Shown: in pieces, positions 25,194 to 32,670 of the stretch
Layout: each line of letters begins with the position of its first letter
How positions within the stretch are numbered: position 1 is the first letter of the stretch
Assembly (NCBI GenBank): GCA_025360385.1
Contig: JANYCG010000204.1
Coordinates: 1-35,373, forward strand
Origin: Burkholderiales bacterium
Lineage (GTDB): Bacteria > Pseudomonadota > Gammaproteobacteria > Burkholderiales > Burkholderiaceae_C
Reading direction: 5' to 3'
DNA: 35,373 nucleotides
Notes under the pieces: model-generated
What the model was told of the DNA's origin: nothing
Seen by the model: the letters and a program-made list of their open reading frames with translations, nothing else
The model's database searches: none
Position numbers and translations under genes: made by a program

Positions 25194-25241
25194 TATCAGC
25201 TTTTATTCTTTTAATTTTTCTCAACCTTTCAGGAGACAAGC

Positions 25242-25655
25242 ATGGCCAGCAGTCCGCAAAACCCCTTCGGTGACGTCACCAAAATGCTCGAAAAATTCAA
25301 GGTGCCCGGTGTGGACATGAGCGCCATCATCGAAGCCCGCCGCAAGGACATCGAGGCGGTGGTCGAGGCCAACCAGGCAGCGATGGAAGCCATGCAGGCC
25401 ATGGGGCGCAAACAGGCTGAAATGCTCAGCGCTGCGATGCAGGAAATCCAGGAAACGACCAAGTCCTTGGCAGGCAGCGCGGGTGATCCGGCCAAACAGA
25501 CGGCCATTGCCAAAAAAGCCTTTGCCAAGGCGGTGGCCGACGTGAAAGACCTGGCCGACATGGCCCGTAAATCACAAGCCGATTCCATGGCCAGCATCAC
25601 CAAACGGGCCAACGAGCACATGGCGGAAATCAAGAAAATGATGACGCCCAAATAG
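25242..25655 (+). CDS. Phasin-family protein
   Basis: The 137-residue protein is rich in Ala, Lys and Met and almost wholly helical (MEAMQAMGRKQAEMLSAAMQEIQETTKSLAG, VADVKDLADMARKSQADSMASITKRANEHMAEI), as in the short phasins of proteobacteria. Phasins coat polyhydroxyalkanoate granules. AGGAGA lies 6 bases before the ATG. It is divergent from the riboswitch-controlled dehydrogenase and may lead a plus-strand transcript with the next genes, although the 89-base gap to the amidohydrolase leaves room for a promoter. It is not similar to phaP at 30152. Confidence 0.85.
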   Translation: MASSPQNPFGDVTKMLEKFKVPGVDMSAIIEARRKDIEAVVEANQAAMEAMQAMGRKQAEMLSAAMQEIQETTKSLAGSAGDPAKQTAIAKKAFAKAVADVKDLADMARKSQADSMASITKRANEHMAEIKKMMTPK

Positions 25656-25744
25656 GCCATGACGACGGGCCATTCGCCCGTCGCTTGGCCCCGCCATCCG
25701 AACAGGCTGTCAAACCCATTTCCATTTTCACATCAGCTGACCTC

Positions 25745-26608
25745 ATGGACACCAAAAACCTGATCGCCATCGACACCCACACCCACCTTGAGGTGTCATG
25801 CCGCAACCCGTTTGACGCCTACGGCGAAGAATATGACCGCGCGGCGGACAAATACTTTCGCAATGCCAAACGCCCCACCATGGACGAGACGATTGCCTTT
25901 TACCGCGAGAAGAAAATCGGCTTCGTCAATTTCACTGTCGACGCCGAATCCCAAATGGGCCGGGCCCGCATCACGAATGAAGAAATTGCCGATGCCGCCG
26001 CTGCCAACAGCGACATCATGATTGCCTTTGGCAGCATTGACCCGCACAAAGGCAAGATGGGTGGCCGCGAGGCGCGTCGCCTGGTGGAAAACCATGGCGT
26101 GAGGGGCTTCAAGTTTCACCCCACCGTGCAGGGCTTTTTACCTGCAGACAAGATGGCCTGGCCGATTTACGAAGTCATCAATGAATACAAGCTGCCGGCC
26201 ATCTTCCACAGCGGCCACAGCGGCATTGGCAGCGGCATGCGCTGCGGCGGCGGCCTGCGTTTGCAAAACTCCAATCCCATGCTGCTCGAAGACGTGGCCA
26301 TCGCCTTCCCGGACATGCAAATCGTGGTGGCGCACCCGAGTTGGCCGTGGCAGGACGAAGCCATTTCACTGGCCTTGCACAAGCCGAACATCTGGATCGA
26401 CCTGTCCGGCTGGAGCCCCAAATATTTTGCGCCGCAACTTGTCCAGTACGCCAACACCTTGTTGAAAGACCGGATCTTGTTTGGCAGCGACTACCCGCTG
26501 ATCACGCCCGACCGCTGGATGGCAGACTTTGAAGTGGCAGGTTTCAAGGACGACGTGAAGCCCTTGATTTTAAAAACCAATGCCATGAGGCTGTTGGGGC
26601 TGTCCTGA
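25745..26608 (+). CDS. Amidohydrolase_2-family metal-dependent hydrolase
   Basis: From the ATG at 25745 (MDTKNLIAIDTHTHLEV) the protein has 287 residues. A TTG at 25685 would add an unmatched tail. The metal ligands of the TIM-barrel fold are visible: HxH in DTHTHLEV, FKFHPT, FHSGHSG, VVAHPSWPW, and the Asp in LFGSDYPLI. Relatives include decarboxylases and, in phenylpropanoid catabolism, the amidohydrolases that cleave 4-hydroxyphenyl-beta-ketoacyl-CoA (CouO-type of Rhodococcus). Its neighbours, an acyl-CoA synthetase and a Bug protein, fit that role, but substrate is inferred. Confidence 0.85.
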   Translation: MDTKNLIAIDTHTHLEVSCRNPFDAYGEEYDRAADKYFRNAKRPTMDETIAFYREKKIGFVNFTVDAESQMGRARITNEEIADAAAANSDIMIAFGSIDPHKGKMGGREARRLVENHGVRGFKFHPTVQGFLPADKMAWPIYEVINEYKLPAIFHSGHSGIGSGMRCGGGLRLQNSNPMLLEDVAIAFPDMQIVVAHPSWPWQDEAISLALHKPNIWIDLSGWSPKYFAPQLVQYANTLLKDRILFGSDYPLITPDRWMADFEVAGFKDDVKPLILKTNAMRLLGLS

Positions 26609-26641
26609 GTTCCTGGCCTTTGGGCAGCGCAATCTCCTGCA

Positions 26642-28675
26642 ATGGCCGGCCCGATGAAATTCATCGCGACACTGGCCGACATTGAAGCGCTGGAGTCGCA
26701 GCCCTACGAATTGTCGGTGCCGGCCGGTTCGACGTATGAACTGATTCAACGGGCCGCCGAGCGATTCCCCCAGCGCCACGCGTTTCGATACCTGCCCGAT
26801 GGCGACTTGGCCACTGCGCCGCGTTGCATACGCTACGCAGACCTGCTGCACAACATCAACCGCGCGGCAAATTTATTTCGCTCGCTCGGCGTGGGGCCCC
26901 ACGACGCGGTGGCCATCCTGGCACCCAACATGCCTGAAACGCATTACGCGCTGTGGGGTGCCCAGGTGGCGGGGCGGGCTTGCCCCATCAACTATTTGCT
27001 GCACGCCGACCACATTGCGGCCTTGCTGAAAGCGGCCCGTGCGAAAGTGATTGTGGCCTTGGGCCCGAATGACGAACTGAAGCTGTGGCCGACAGTGGAA
27101 AAAGTCCATGCACTGACTGGCTTGCCTGTGCTGCAAATTCAGCTGGCCGACGATGTGGCTGGCGGTTTCCTGGTGTTTCAGAGTGAAATGGGTCTTATGT
27201 CCCCGTGCTTAATGGATAGTATGCTGCATAATTTAGAGCATTCTGGCCATCGCATCGCGGCCCTTTTCCACACCGGTGGCACCACCGGCGCGCCCAAACT
27301 GGTCTTGCACACCCATGGCAACGAGGTGCACGCCAGCACGCTCGCGCCGCTGTTTTACGGCTTTGACGAACACACGGTTGAGGTCAACGGTTTCCCGCTG
27401 TTCCATGTGGCGGGCGCTTTTGTTTATGGCCTGGCCCTGCTGTCAGTGGGGGCCACCCAAATATTGCCGACCTTGAGCGGCATGCGCAACGCGGCATTCG
27501 TCAAACACTACTGGCGGTTTTGCGAGCGTGAAAAAGTCACGGCGCTGGCCTGTGTGCCCACGGTGCTGGCCACGCTGGCAGGATTGGTCGTAGACGCAGA
27601 CATCTCAAGCGTCAAGGTCGCTTACACCGGCGGTTCCCCTTTGCCCATTGAACTGGCCGCACAGTTTGAACGCAAGCTGGGCATCCCGGTGCGCAATATT
27701 CTGGGCATGACCGAAAGCGCCGGCCTGGTGGCGATCGAGCCCGCCGCGTCGCCGCGCGTGCCGGGCTCGGTCGGCCTGCGCCTGCCGTACACGCAGGTGC
27801 GGGTGGTGCCCTGGCGAAGTGGGGCCGCTTGCCTGGCCGAAGATTGCGCCGTCGGTGAAACGGGTGTCGTCGTCATCCATGGCCCGCACGTCAGCCCAGG
27901 CTACAGCGACCCGCAATGCAACGCAGGCATGTTTGCAGCCCTGTCCCAATCCGTCGGCCAGCTCGACGTGTCTCCTGGCCGTGTTATCGGCCCTGACTTC
28001 GACGGCACGCACACTTCAAGGATGATTGACGCATCGAAGGAGCCGCTCCCGATTGCAGAGCATTGGCTGGTCTCTGGCGATCTGGGCCACATCGACGCGA
28101 AAGGCCGCATTCACCTCACGGGACGGGCCAAAGATGTGATCATTCGGGGCTCCCACAACATCGACCCTGGCTTGGTTGAAGACGCTTTTCTGGCCCACCC
28201 GGCCGTGGCGCTTTGTGCCGTGGTGGGCGAGCCCGATGCCTACGCGGGCGAATTGCCGGTGGCCTTTGTCACCTTGAAACCCGGCTTTGCCATTGCGCCG
28301 CAAACCCTGCTGGCCGACGTGGCCCCAAGTGTTTATGAACGTCCCGCCGTGCCCAAGCGGCTGACCCTCATCGACGCCATGCCGATGACGGCGATTGGCA
28401 AGATCTTCAAGCCCGCGCTGCGTCTGAAAGCCATTGACGTGAAGTTGACGGAAATGCTTGACGGCGTGGCACCGGGTCAAACGGTGTCCGTGCATTCTGA
28501 AGACAGGCCCAGCGGCCAGGTGGCGGTGATTGCCGTTTCCGGTGTCGATTCAACATCAATTCGCGCCGACATCCAACTGCGACTGGCGGCTGTCGCGACA
28601 CGTTATGACATAGTGTTTGAACCCAATGAAGACGGAAATGATGATGAAATGGAATTCGAGGTGTTGCGGGTTTAG
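26642..28675 (+). CDS. AMP-binding acyl-CoA synthetase with C-terminal extension
   Basis: The 677-residue protein (start at 26642 or the in-frame ATG at 26654) is an ANL-family ligase. It carries FHTGGTTGAPKLVLHTHGNE (ATP loop, near residue 211), NILGMTESAGL, HWLVSGDLGHIDAKGRIHLTGRAKDVIIRGSHNIDP, and the catalytic lysine in MTAIGKIFKPALR. It activates a carboxylic acid with ATP and CoA. Beyond the catalytic Lys are about 80 extra residues, ending acidic (EPNEDGNDDEMEFEVLRV). A copy of the AT-rich repeat, antisense (27185-27239), encodes MGLMSPCLMDSMLHNLEH in a poorly conserved stretch. It lies 33 bases after the amidohydrolase gene. Confidence 0.9.
   Translation: MAGPMKFIATLADIEALESQPYELSVPAGSTYELIQRAAERFPQRHAFRYLPDGDLATAPRCIRYADLLHNINRAANLFRSLGVGPHDAVAILAPNMPETHYALWGAQVAGRACPINYLLHADHIAALLKAARAKVIVALGPNDELKLWPTVEKVHALTGLPVLQIQLADDVAGGFLVFQSEMGLMSPCLMDSMLHNLEHSGHRIAALFHTGGTTGAPKLVLHTHGNEVHASTLAPLFYGFDEHTVEVNGFPLFHVAGAFVYGLALLSVGATQILPTLSGMRNAAFVKHYWRFCEREKVTALACVPTVLATLAGLVVDADISSVKVAYTGGSPLPIELAAQFERKLGIPVRNILGMTESAGLVAIEPAASPRVPGSVGLRLPYTQVRVVPWRSGAACLAEDCAVGETGVVVIHGPHVSPGYSDPQCNAGMFAALSQSVGQLDVSPGRVIGPDFDGTHTSRMIDASKEPLPIAEHWLVSGDLGHIDAKGRIHLTGRAKDVIIRGSHNIDPGLVEDAFLAHPAVALCAVVGEPDAYAGELPVAFVTLKPGFAIAPQTLLADVAPSVYERPAVPKRLTLIDAMPMTAIGKIFKPALRLKAIDVKLTEMLDGVAPGQTVSVHSEDRPSGQVAVIAVSGVDSTSIRADIQLRLAAVATRYDIVFEPNEDGNDDEMEFEVLRV
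27185..27239 (-). repeat. Dispersed AT-rich repeat, antisense copy in the acyl-CoA synthetase gene
   Basis: Read on the minus strand from 27239, this copy matches the fcs copy at about 36 of 55 positions without gaps, including TAAAT, AGCA, ACTATCCA and CACGGG. It sits in the coding sequence in a segment with rare codons. Confidence 0.6.
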
Positions 28676-28712
28676 CGCAATTTGTGAAATTCAGACCAGC
28701 AGGAATACTATT

Positions 28713-28767
28713 GCTATGAAAAATGTATCTAGCTATGCAGCAAAGACAGGAGCTTTAGTCCTTTTTT
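28713..28767 (+). repeat. Dispersed AT-rich repeat supplying the start of a Bug gene
   Basis: The copy begins GCTATG at 28713 and its ATG is the Bug start codon at 28716. It matches the fcs copy (about 38/53) and the LivHM copy (about 37/57), both ungapped and in the same codon frame. Confidence 0.65.
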
Positions 28768-29699
28768 ACCTTGTGGCTGCAGCCCAGGCGGCGCTGGGGC
28801 AAACGTTTCCATCCCAAAACCTGCGCCTGGTTGTGCCATTTACCGCAGGCACCGGCATGGACACCATCGCCCGGGCGGTGGCACCCAAACTGGCTGAGCG
28901 CCTCGGCCAAAATGTCGTGGTGCAAAACGTGCCAGGAGCCAGCGGCAACATTGGCACCGACCAGGTCGCCCGGGCAAACGCAGACGGCTACACGCTGCTG
29001 GTCGGCGCCAACACCATGCTGATGGCCTCGCAGCTTTACGCCAATGTGCCGTTTGATCCCCTGAAAGATTTTTCGCCGATCTCTATGGCCGCTTACGGCA
29101 GCTTGATGCTGGTGGCCAACCCCAAGACCGGCATCAAGACGGTGCCGGATTTGTTGGCGCAGGCCCGCGCCAAACCGGGCGCCATCAACTACGGTTCACC
29201 GGGCATCGGCACGCCGCACCACATGGCGATGGAGTTGTTCAAAACCCATGCCAAGCTTTTCATGCTGCATGTGCCTTACCGGGGCACGGCCGGTTACACG
29301 CAAGATCTGCTGTCGGGTGAAATCAATGTCGGCTTTTTGCCCGTCCACATTGCCCAGGGCTTTGTCTCGGCCGGCAAGCTCAACGCGCTGGCCGTCGGCA
29401 GCAGCAAACGCCACCCGGTCGCGCCTCAGGTTGCCACCCTGGAAGAGTTGGGACAAAAAGGGGTTGAAGTCGACATGTGGTACGCCTTCATGGCACCAGC
29501 CAAAACGCCAGCACCCGTGGTGGCACGGCTCAATGCCGAGATCAGCGCCATCCTGAAGTTGCCTGAAGTCGCCTCGCTCCTGGGCCGTGCAGGCCTGGAC
29601 GCCGTGTCGTCGTCGCCCGAGGAGTTGGGCCGTGTCATGCGCAAAGACTACCCCCGCTGGGGCGAGGTGATCCGCACCAATGGAATCAAGGCTGAATAG
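28716..29699 (+). CDS. Bug-family (TctC-like) periplasmic binding protein
   Basis: From the ATG at 28716 the protein has 327 residues with a Sec signal peptide (MKNVSSYAAKTGALVLFYLVAAAQAALGQ). The Bug fold follows: LRLVVPFTAGTGMDTIARAVAPKLAERLGQNVVVQNVPGASGNIGTDQVARANADGYTLL, YGSPGIGTPHHMAMELF, HVPYRGTAGYTQDLLSGEINVGF. Its signal peptide N-region is encoded by a repeat copy. No Shine-Dalgarno is close; AGGA lies 12 bases upstream. It follows the acyl-CoA synthetase by 40 bases and probably binds the acid that enzyme activates. Confidence 0.92.
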   Translation: MKNVSSYAAKTGALVLFYLVAAAQAALGQTFPSQNLRLVVPFTAGTGMDTIARAVAPKLAERLGQNVVVQNVPGASGNIGTDQVARANADGYTLLVGANTMLMASQLYANVPFDPLKDFSPISMAAYGSLMLVANPKTGIKTVPDLLAQARAKPGAINYGSPGIGTPHHMAMELFKTHAKLFMLHVPYRGTAGYTQDLLSGEINVGFLPVHIAQGFVSAGKLNALAVGSSKRHPVAPQVATLEELGQKGVEVDMWYAFMAPAKTPAPVVARLNAEISAILKLPEVASLLGRAGLDAVSSSPEELGRVMRKDYPRWGEVIRTNGIKAE

Positions 29700-29756
29700 T
29701 TGGCTGACCCAGCCGGAATCACTGTCCCCACCGCAGTGGCTGCCAACGGGTTTGCA

Positions 29757-29888
29757 CGGCCATAAACTGATTTTTCGGGATGAAGTGCAAGGCGCACGGA
29801 GCGCAGCAACCGGAATGCACTTCGGGTGCATGAGGATTGTGAGCACCGCGCAACGCCGCAATTCGCCCGACAAATCAGTTTATGGCCG
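29757..29888. mobile_element. 132-bp MITE-like element with 23-bp terminal inverted repeats
   Basis: The arms 29757-29779 and 29866-29888 are inverted repeats matching at 22 of 23 positions (CGGCCATAAACTGATTT ... TCGGG). The GC-rich interior has no ORF but contains a perfect stem ATGCAC-TTCGG-GTGCAT (29815-29831). Size and structure fit a miniature transposable element or a large REP-like palindrome. No clear target duplication was found. Confidence 0.7.
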
Positions 29889-29895
29889 CGCAAAC

Positions 29896-29928
29896 AAAAA
29901 AAAGGGCTAGTCTTGCGACTAACCCTTT
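29896..29928 (-). terminator. Strong intrinsic terminator, minus strand
   Basis: On the minus strand AAAGGGTTAGTC and GACTAGCCCTTT form a 12-bp stem with one G-U pair and a GCAA loop. A run of eight T follows, three of them within the stem. It would end transcripts coming from phaP, 224 bases after its stop, or a small RNA starting in between. Confidence 0.85.
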
Positions 29929-30151
29929 AAGGGATCCCTGAACCTAGAGGTTTCGAAAGGATCCGAGGAGACAACCATTAAGAACTTGACTCTGCAATTA
30001 AGTTCCCGAAATCTGATGAGCAAAGTATGTCAGGGTTTTCCCGATTTTGCGAGAGTCGCCGCTCCAAAAAGTGGTTCAATTTGAGACCAAATTCACAAAG
30101 TGGCGGCTTGATTGCCTGGAGTCCCTGTGTGTGTGACAGCGATTTGAAAAA
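29929..30151. other. Intergenic region downstream of phaP, function unknown
   Basis: This 223-base stretch lies between the terminator and the phaP stop. On the minus strand it would be a long phaP 3' untranslated region. On the plus strand a good Shine-Dalgarno (GAGGAG, 29965-29970) is followed by ATT at 29978 and 35 sense codons to a TGA. That peptide is unrecognised and ATT is a rare start. No standard gene is seen. Confidence 0.4.
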
Positions 30152-30694
30152 TTAACGCTTTTTGCTGACCGTTTTGGAAGCATCGACAGCGTTGGCAGCC
30201 ACAGTGTTGAAATTGGCTTCAGCAGCGTCGGTGGCTTGTTTCACGGCCTTTTGCACAGATTCCAGTGCGTTGTTGGCAGCGGAGACGGCGCTCTTGAACA
30301 CGGCCACAGCGGTTTCAGAACCGGCAGGTGCGTTTTTAGCAGCGGAGTCAACCACATCCGCAAATTTCTTCTGGGCAGCGGCAGCCTGGCCTTCGAAGGC
30401 TTTGGTGAACTCGGCGGTGGAGCCTTGGGCGATGTCATACAGGTGACGGCTGTAAGCAGCGGTCTTTTCAGCCAAAGGCTGGAACAGGCCGGCTTGCAGA
30501 GCCATCAGCTCTTGCGCGTCTTTGACGGACAGGATGGACTTGGCGGTGTCGGTGGCTTCTGACAAGGCAGCTTTGGAAGCGGCCAGGTTCAGTTCAACCA
30601 GTTTTTCAACGCCTTCGAAGGCTTTGCTGGTCAGGCCGAACAAGGTCTCGAAATTGGCTTTGTTGGAAGCGACGACTTGGTCTACGGTAAACAT
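30152..30694 (-). CDS. phaP: Phasin, polyhydroxyalkanoate granule protein
   Basis: The 180-residue protein begins [44 protein letters not shown] and is alanine-rich and helical throughout. It matches the PhaP type of Burkholderiales (phasin family, about 180-190 residues). It coats polyhydroxybutyrate granules and controls their number and size. A strong GGAGA lies 8 bases before the ATG. Upstream is a good promoter flanked by two TGC-rich palindromes like PhaR sites, consistent with repression when no granules are present. Confidence 0.95.
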   Translation of the reverse strand: MFTVDQVVASNKANFETLFGLTSKAFEGVEKLVELNLAASKAALSEATDTAKSILSVKDAQELMALQAGLFQPLAEKTAAYSRHLYDIAQGSTAEFTKAFEGQAAAAQKKFADVVDSAAKNAPAGSETAVAVFKSAVSAANNALESVQKAVKQATDAAEANFNTVAANAVDASKTVSKKR

Positions 30695-30787
30695 AAAAAA
30701 ATCTCCAGTTAAAGTGATGACAATGAAAAAAATATCTGCCCCGTAACCTCTGTCTTCAACGTGTCCAGCCGGTCTGGATTCGGTTTA

Positions 30788-30802
30788 TGTTGCAGTGCAG
30801 CA
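30788..30802. promoter_or_regulatory. PhaR-like operator, proximal
   Basis: TGTTGC-AGT-GCAGCA is a near-perfect dyad (one mismatch) of the TTGC-N3-GCAG type bound by PhaR repressors. It lies just downstream of the phaP -10 element, over the expected transcription start. Confidence 0.6.
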
Positions 30803-30810
30803 TGGCCTGA

Positions 30811-30838
30811 ATTATAGGGTTATCCCGATGTTGTGCAA
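30811..30838 (-). promoter_or_regulatory. phaP promoter
   Basis: On the minus strand TTGCAC (30838-30833) and a perfect TATAAT (30816-30811) are 16 bases apart. The promoter lies between the two PhaR-like dyads, about 115 bases before the phaP start. Confidence 0.7.
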
Positions 30839-30846
30839 GTCTTTTA

Positions 30847-30861
30847 TGCTGCAATGCAGCA
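30847..30861. promoter_or_regulatory. PhaR-like operator, distal
   Basis: TGCTGC-AAT-GCAGCA is a perfect dyad containing CTGC-N3-GCAG, the pattern described for PhaR of Paracoccus. Its centre is 59 bp from the proximal site, upstream of the phaP -35. Confidence 0.65.
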
Positions 30862-30930
30862 ATTTAGATGGTATTTTCTAATACCGGCAGGTGTCATACC
30901 GCTGTCATAGGGGCAACTTGAGCGCGGCCA

Positions 30931-30974
30931 GAGGGTGATGTGAGGGTGATGTGCGGGCGATGTGAGGGTGACGT
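30931..30974. repeat. Four 11-bp tandem repeats upstream of the deacetylase-like gene
   Basis: Four 11-base units follow each other: GAGGGTGATGT twice, GCGGGCGATGT and GAGGGTGACGT. The array ends 19 bases before the next start codon. The 11-bp period places each unit on about the same face of the helix. Confidence 0.85.
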
Positions 30975-30993
30975 GAGCGCTATATAAGGTGAA

Positions 30994-31947
30994 ATGAAGG
31001 TTTTTTACTCGGCTCAATTTGTCTTGCCGCTGCCCGTGGGGCATCGCTTCCCCATGCCGAAATACGCCCTGTTGCGCCAGCAGTTGGAGGCGTTATGCCC
31101 TGATGTGGTGTGGCATGAAGCACCCCGTGCCAGCGACGGCGAGCTGGCGCTGGCGCATACACCCGCCTATGTGGATGCCATTTCAAGTGGGCGTATCAGC
31201 CCGGCGGCGATGCGCGAGATCGGGTTCCCCTGGAGCGTCGGCATGGCCGAGCGGGCGCGCCGCTCGGTAGGCGCGACGGTCGCCGCCTCGCGTGCGGCCT
31301 TGTTTGACAAATCCAGCGGCGGCATCGCGGCCAATTTGGCGGGCGGCACCCACCACGCCAGCGCCAGCAAAGGCAGCGGGTTTTGTGTCTTCAACGACGT
31401 GGCCGTGGCGGCCCGAATGGCGCAAGCCGAATGGGGCCGATGGCATGGCAGCCGCCAGCCCTTGCAGGTCGCCGTGATTGACCTGGATGTGCATCAGGGC
31501 AATGGCACAGCGGGTATCTTCAAAAGCGATGCGTCGGTGTTCACGCTGTCGATACATGGCGAGAAAAACTTCCCGTTTCGCAAAGAAGCCAGTGACCTGG
31601 ATGTGAACTTGCCTGACGGCTGCGCCGATGCCGACTACCTGAACGCGCTGGACCTGGCGCTGGATGAGCTTGAGCGGCGCTTCCTGCCCGGCCTGGTTTT
31701 TTTTCTGGCCGGTGCCGACCCGCACGAAGGCGACCGCCTGGGGCGACTGCGGCTCAGTTTTGATGGCCTGGAGGCCCGAGACCGCCGCGTGATGGACTGG
31801 TGCCATCAGCGGCGTATACCCCTGGCCCTCACCATGGCGGGTGGTTATGGGCGGGACATCGCCGATACTGTGCAGGCCCAGGTCAACACCTTTCGTGTGG
31901 CGCTGGCTTACTGGCACCGCTGGCAAAATCGCAGGGCCACTTTTTGA
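30994..31947 (+). CDS. Histone deacetylase-like amidohydrolase
   Basis: The 317-residue protein has the zinc-dependent arginase/deacetylase fold. The paired histidines lie in GGTHHASASKGSGFCVFNDVAVAA, the zinc Asp-x-His in VIDLDVHQGNGTAGIF, the third ligand Asp in FLAGADPHEGDRLGRL, and the catalytic Tyr in MAGGYGRD. It removes acetyl or similar acyl groups from amines in the cytoplasm; the bacterial substrate is unknown (polyamines, acetoin enzymes or others). AAGGTGA lies before the ATG. The nitroreductase follows after 12 bases. Confidence 0.93.
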   Translation: MKVFYSAQFVLPLPVGHRFPMPKYALLRQQLEALCPDVVWHEAPRASDGELALAHTPAYVDAISSGRISPAAMREIGFPWSVGMAERARRSVGATVAASRAALFDKSSGGIAANLAGGTHHASASKGSGFCVFNDVAVAARMAQAEWGRWHGSRQPLQVAVIDLDVHQGNGTAGIFKSDASVFTLSIHGEKNFPFRKEASDLDVNLPDGCADADYLNALDLALDELERRFLPGLVFFLAGADPHEGDRLGRLRLSFDGLEARDRRVMDWCHQRRIPLALTMAGGYGRDIADTVQAQVNTFRVALAYWHRWQNRRATF

Positions 31948-31959
31948 AATCAACCACCC

Positions 31960-32670
31960 ATGACCGCCCCTGAACACCACCCCGACATTGTTGATGCCGC
32001 CATCACCTCGCGCATGTCAGCCCGCGCCTTTACCCCGCAAAACGTCAGCCGTGAGACCATTGCCGAGCTTTTGGCGGTGGCCAGCCGCGCGGCCTCTGGC
32101 ACCAACACCCAGCCCTGGAAAACCTATGTGTTGCAAGGCGCCACGCGCGCCGGTCTGGTGGCCAAAGTCTGCGCCGCACATGATGCGGTGCGCGCCAACC
32201 CTGAGGCGGCCAATGAGTACCGTGAGGCGTACGACTATTACCCGACAAAATGGGTCAGCCCCTACATTGACCGCCGCCGTGAAAATGGCTGGGGCCTGTA
32301 CGGCCTGCTGGGCATTGGCAAAGGCGACAAGGACAAAATGCACGCCCAGCATCAGCGCAACTACAGTTTCTTTGATGCGCCGGTGGGCTTGATGTTCACC
32401 ATCGACCGCGTGCTGGGCCGGGGCAGCCTGGTGGATTACGGCATGTTTCTGCAAAGCTTCATGGTGGCGGCGCGCGGGCGCGGCCTGCACACCTGCCCGC
32501 AGGCGGCCTGGAACCCGTTCGCAAAAATTATTCTGCCGCACATTGGCGCGGCCGAAGGTGAAATGCTGGTGTGCGGCATGGCGCTGGGTTATGCCGACGA
32601 AGCCGACAAGGTGAACCGCTTCCACACCCCGCGTGAACCGGTGTCCGCGTTCACCACCTGGCTCGATTGA
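31960..32670 (+). CDS. Nitroreductase-family flavoprotein
   Basis: The 236-residue protein starts its fold at AITSRMSARAFTPQNVSRETIAELLAVASRAASGTNTQPWKTYVL. The SRMSARAF and NTQPW segments bind FMN in NfnB/nitrobenzoate reductase-type enzymes. The C-terminal part (GLHTCPQAAW, LVCGMALGYADEADKVNRF) completes the FMN site. It reduces nitroaromatics, quinones or related compounds with NAD(P)H. It is the second gene of the cluster; its stop overlaps the TTG start of the permease (TTGA). Confidence 0.93.
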   Translation: MTAPEHHPDIVDAAITSRMSARAFTPQNVSRETIAELLAVASRAASGTNTQPWKTYVLQGATRAGLVAKVCAAHDAVRANPEAANEYREAYDYYPTKWVSPYIDRRRENGWGLYGLLGIGKGDKDKMHAQHQRNYSFFDAPVGLMFTIDRVLGRGSLVDYGMFLQSFMVAARGRGLHTCPQAAWNPFAKIILPHIGAAEGEMLVCGMALGYADEADKVNRFHTPREPVSAFTTWLD

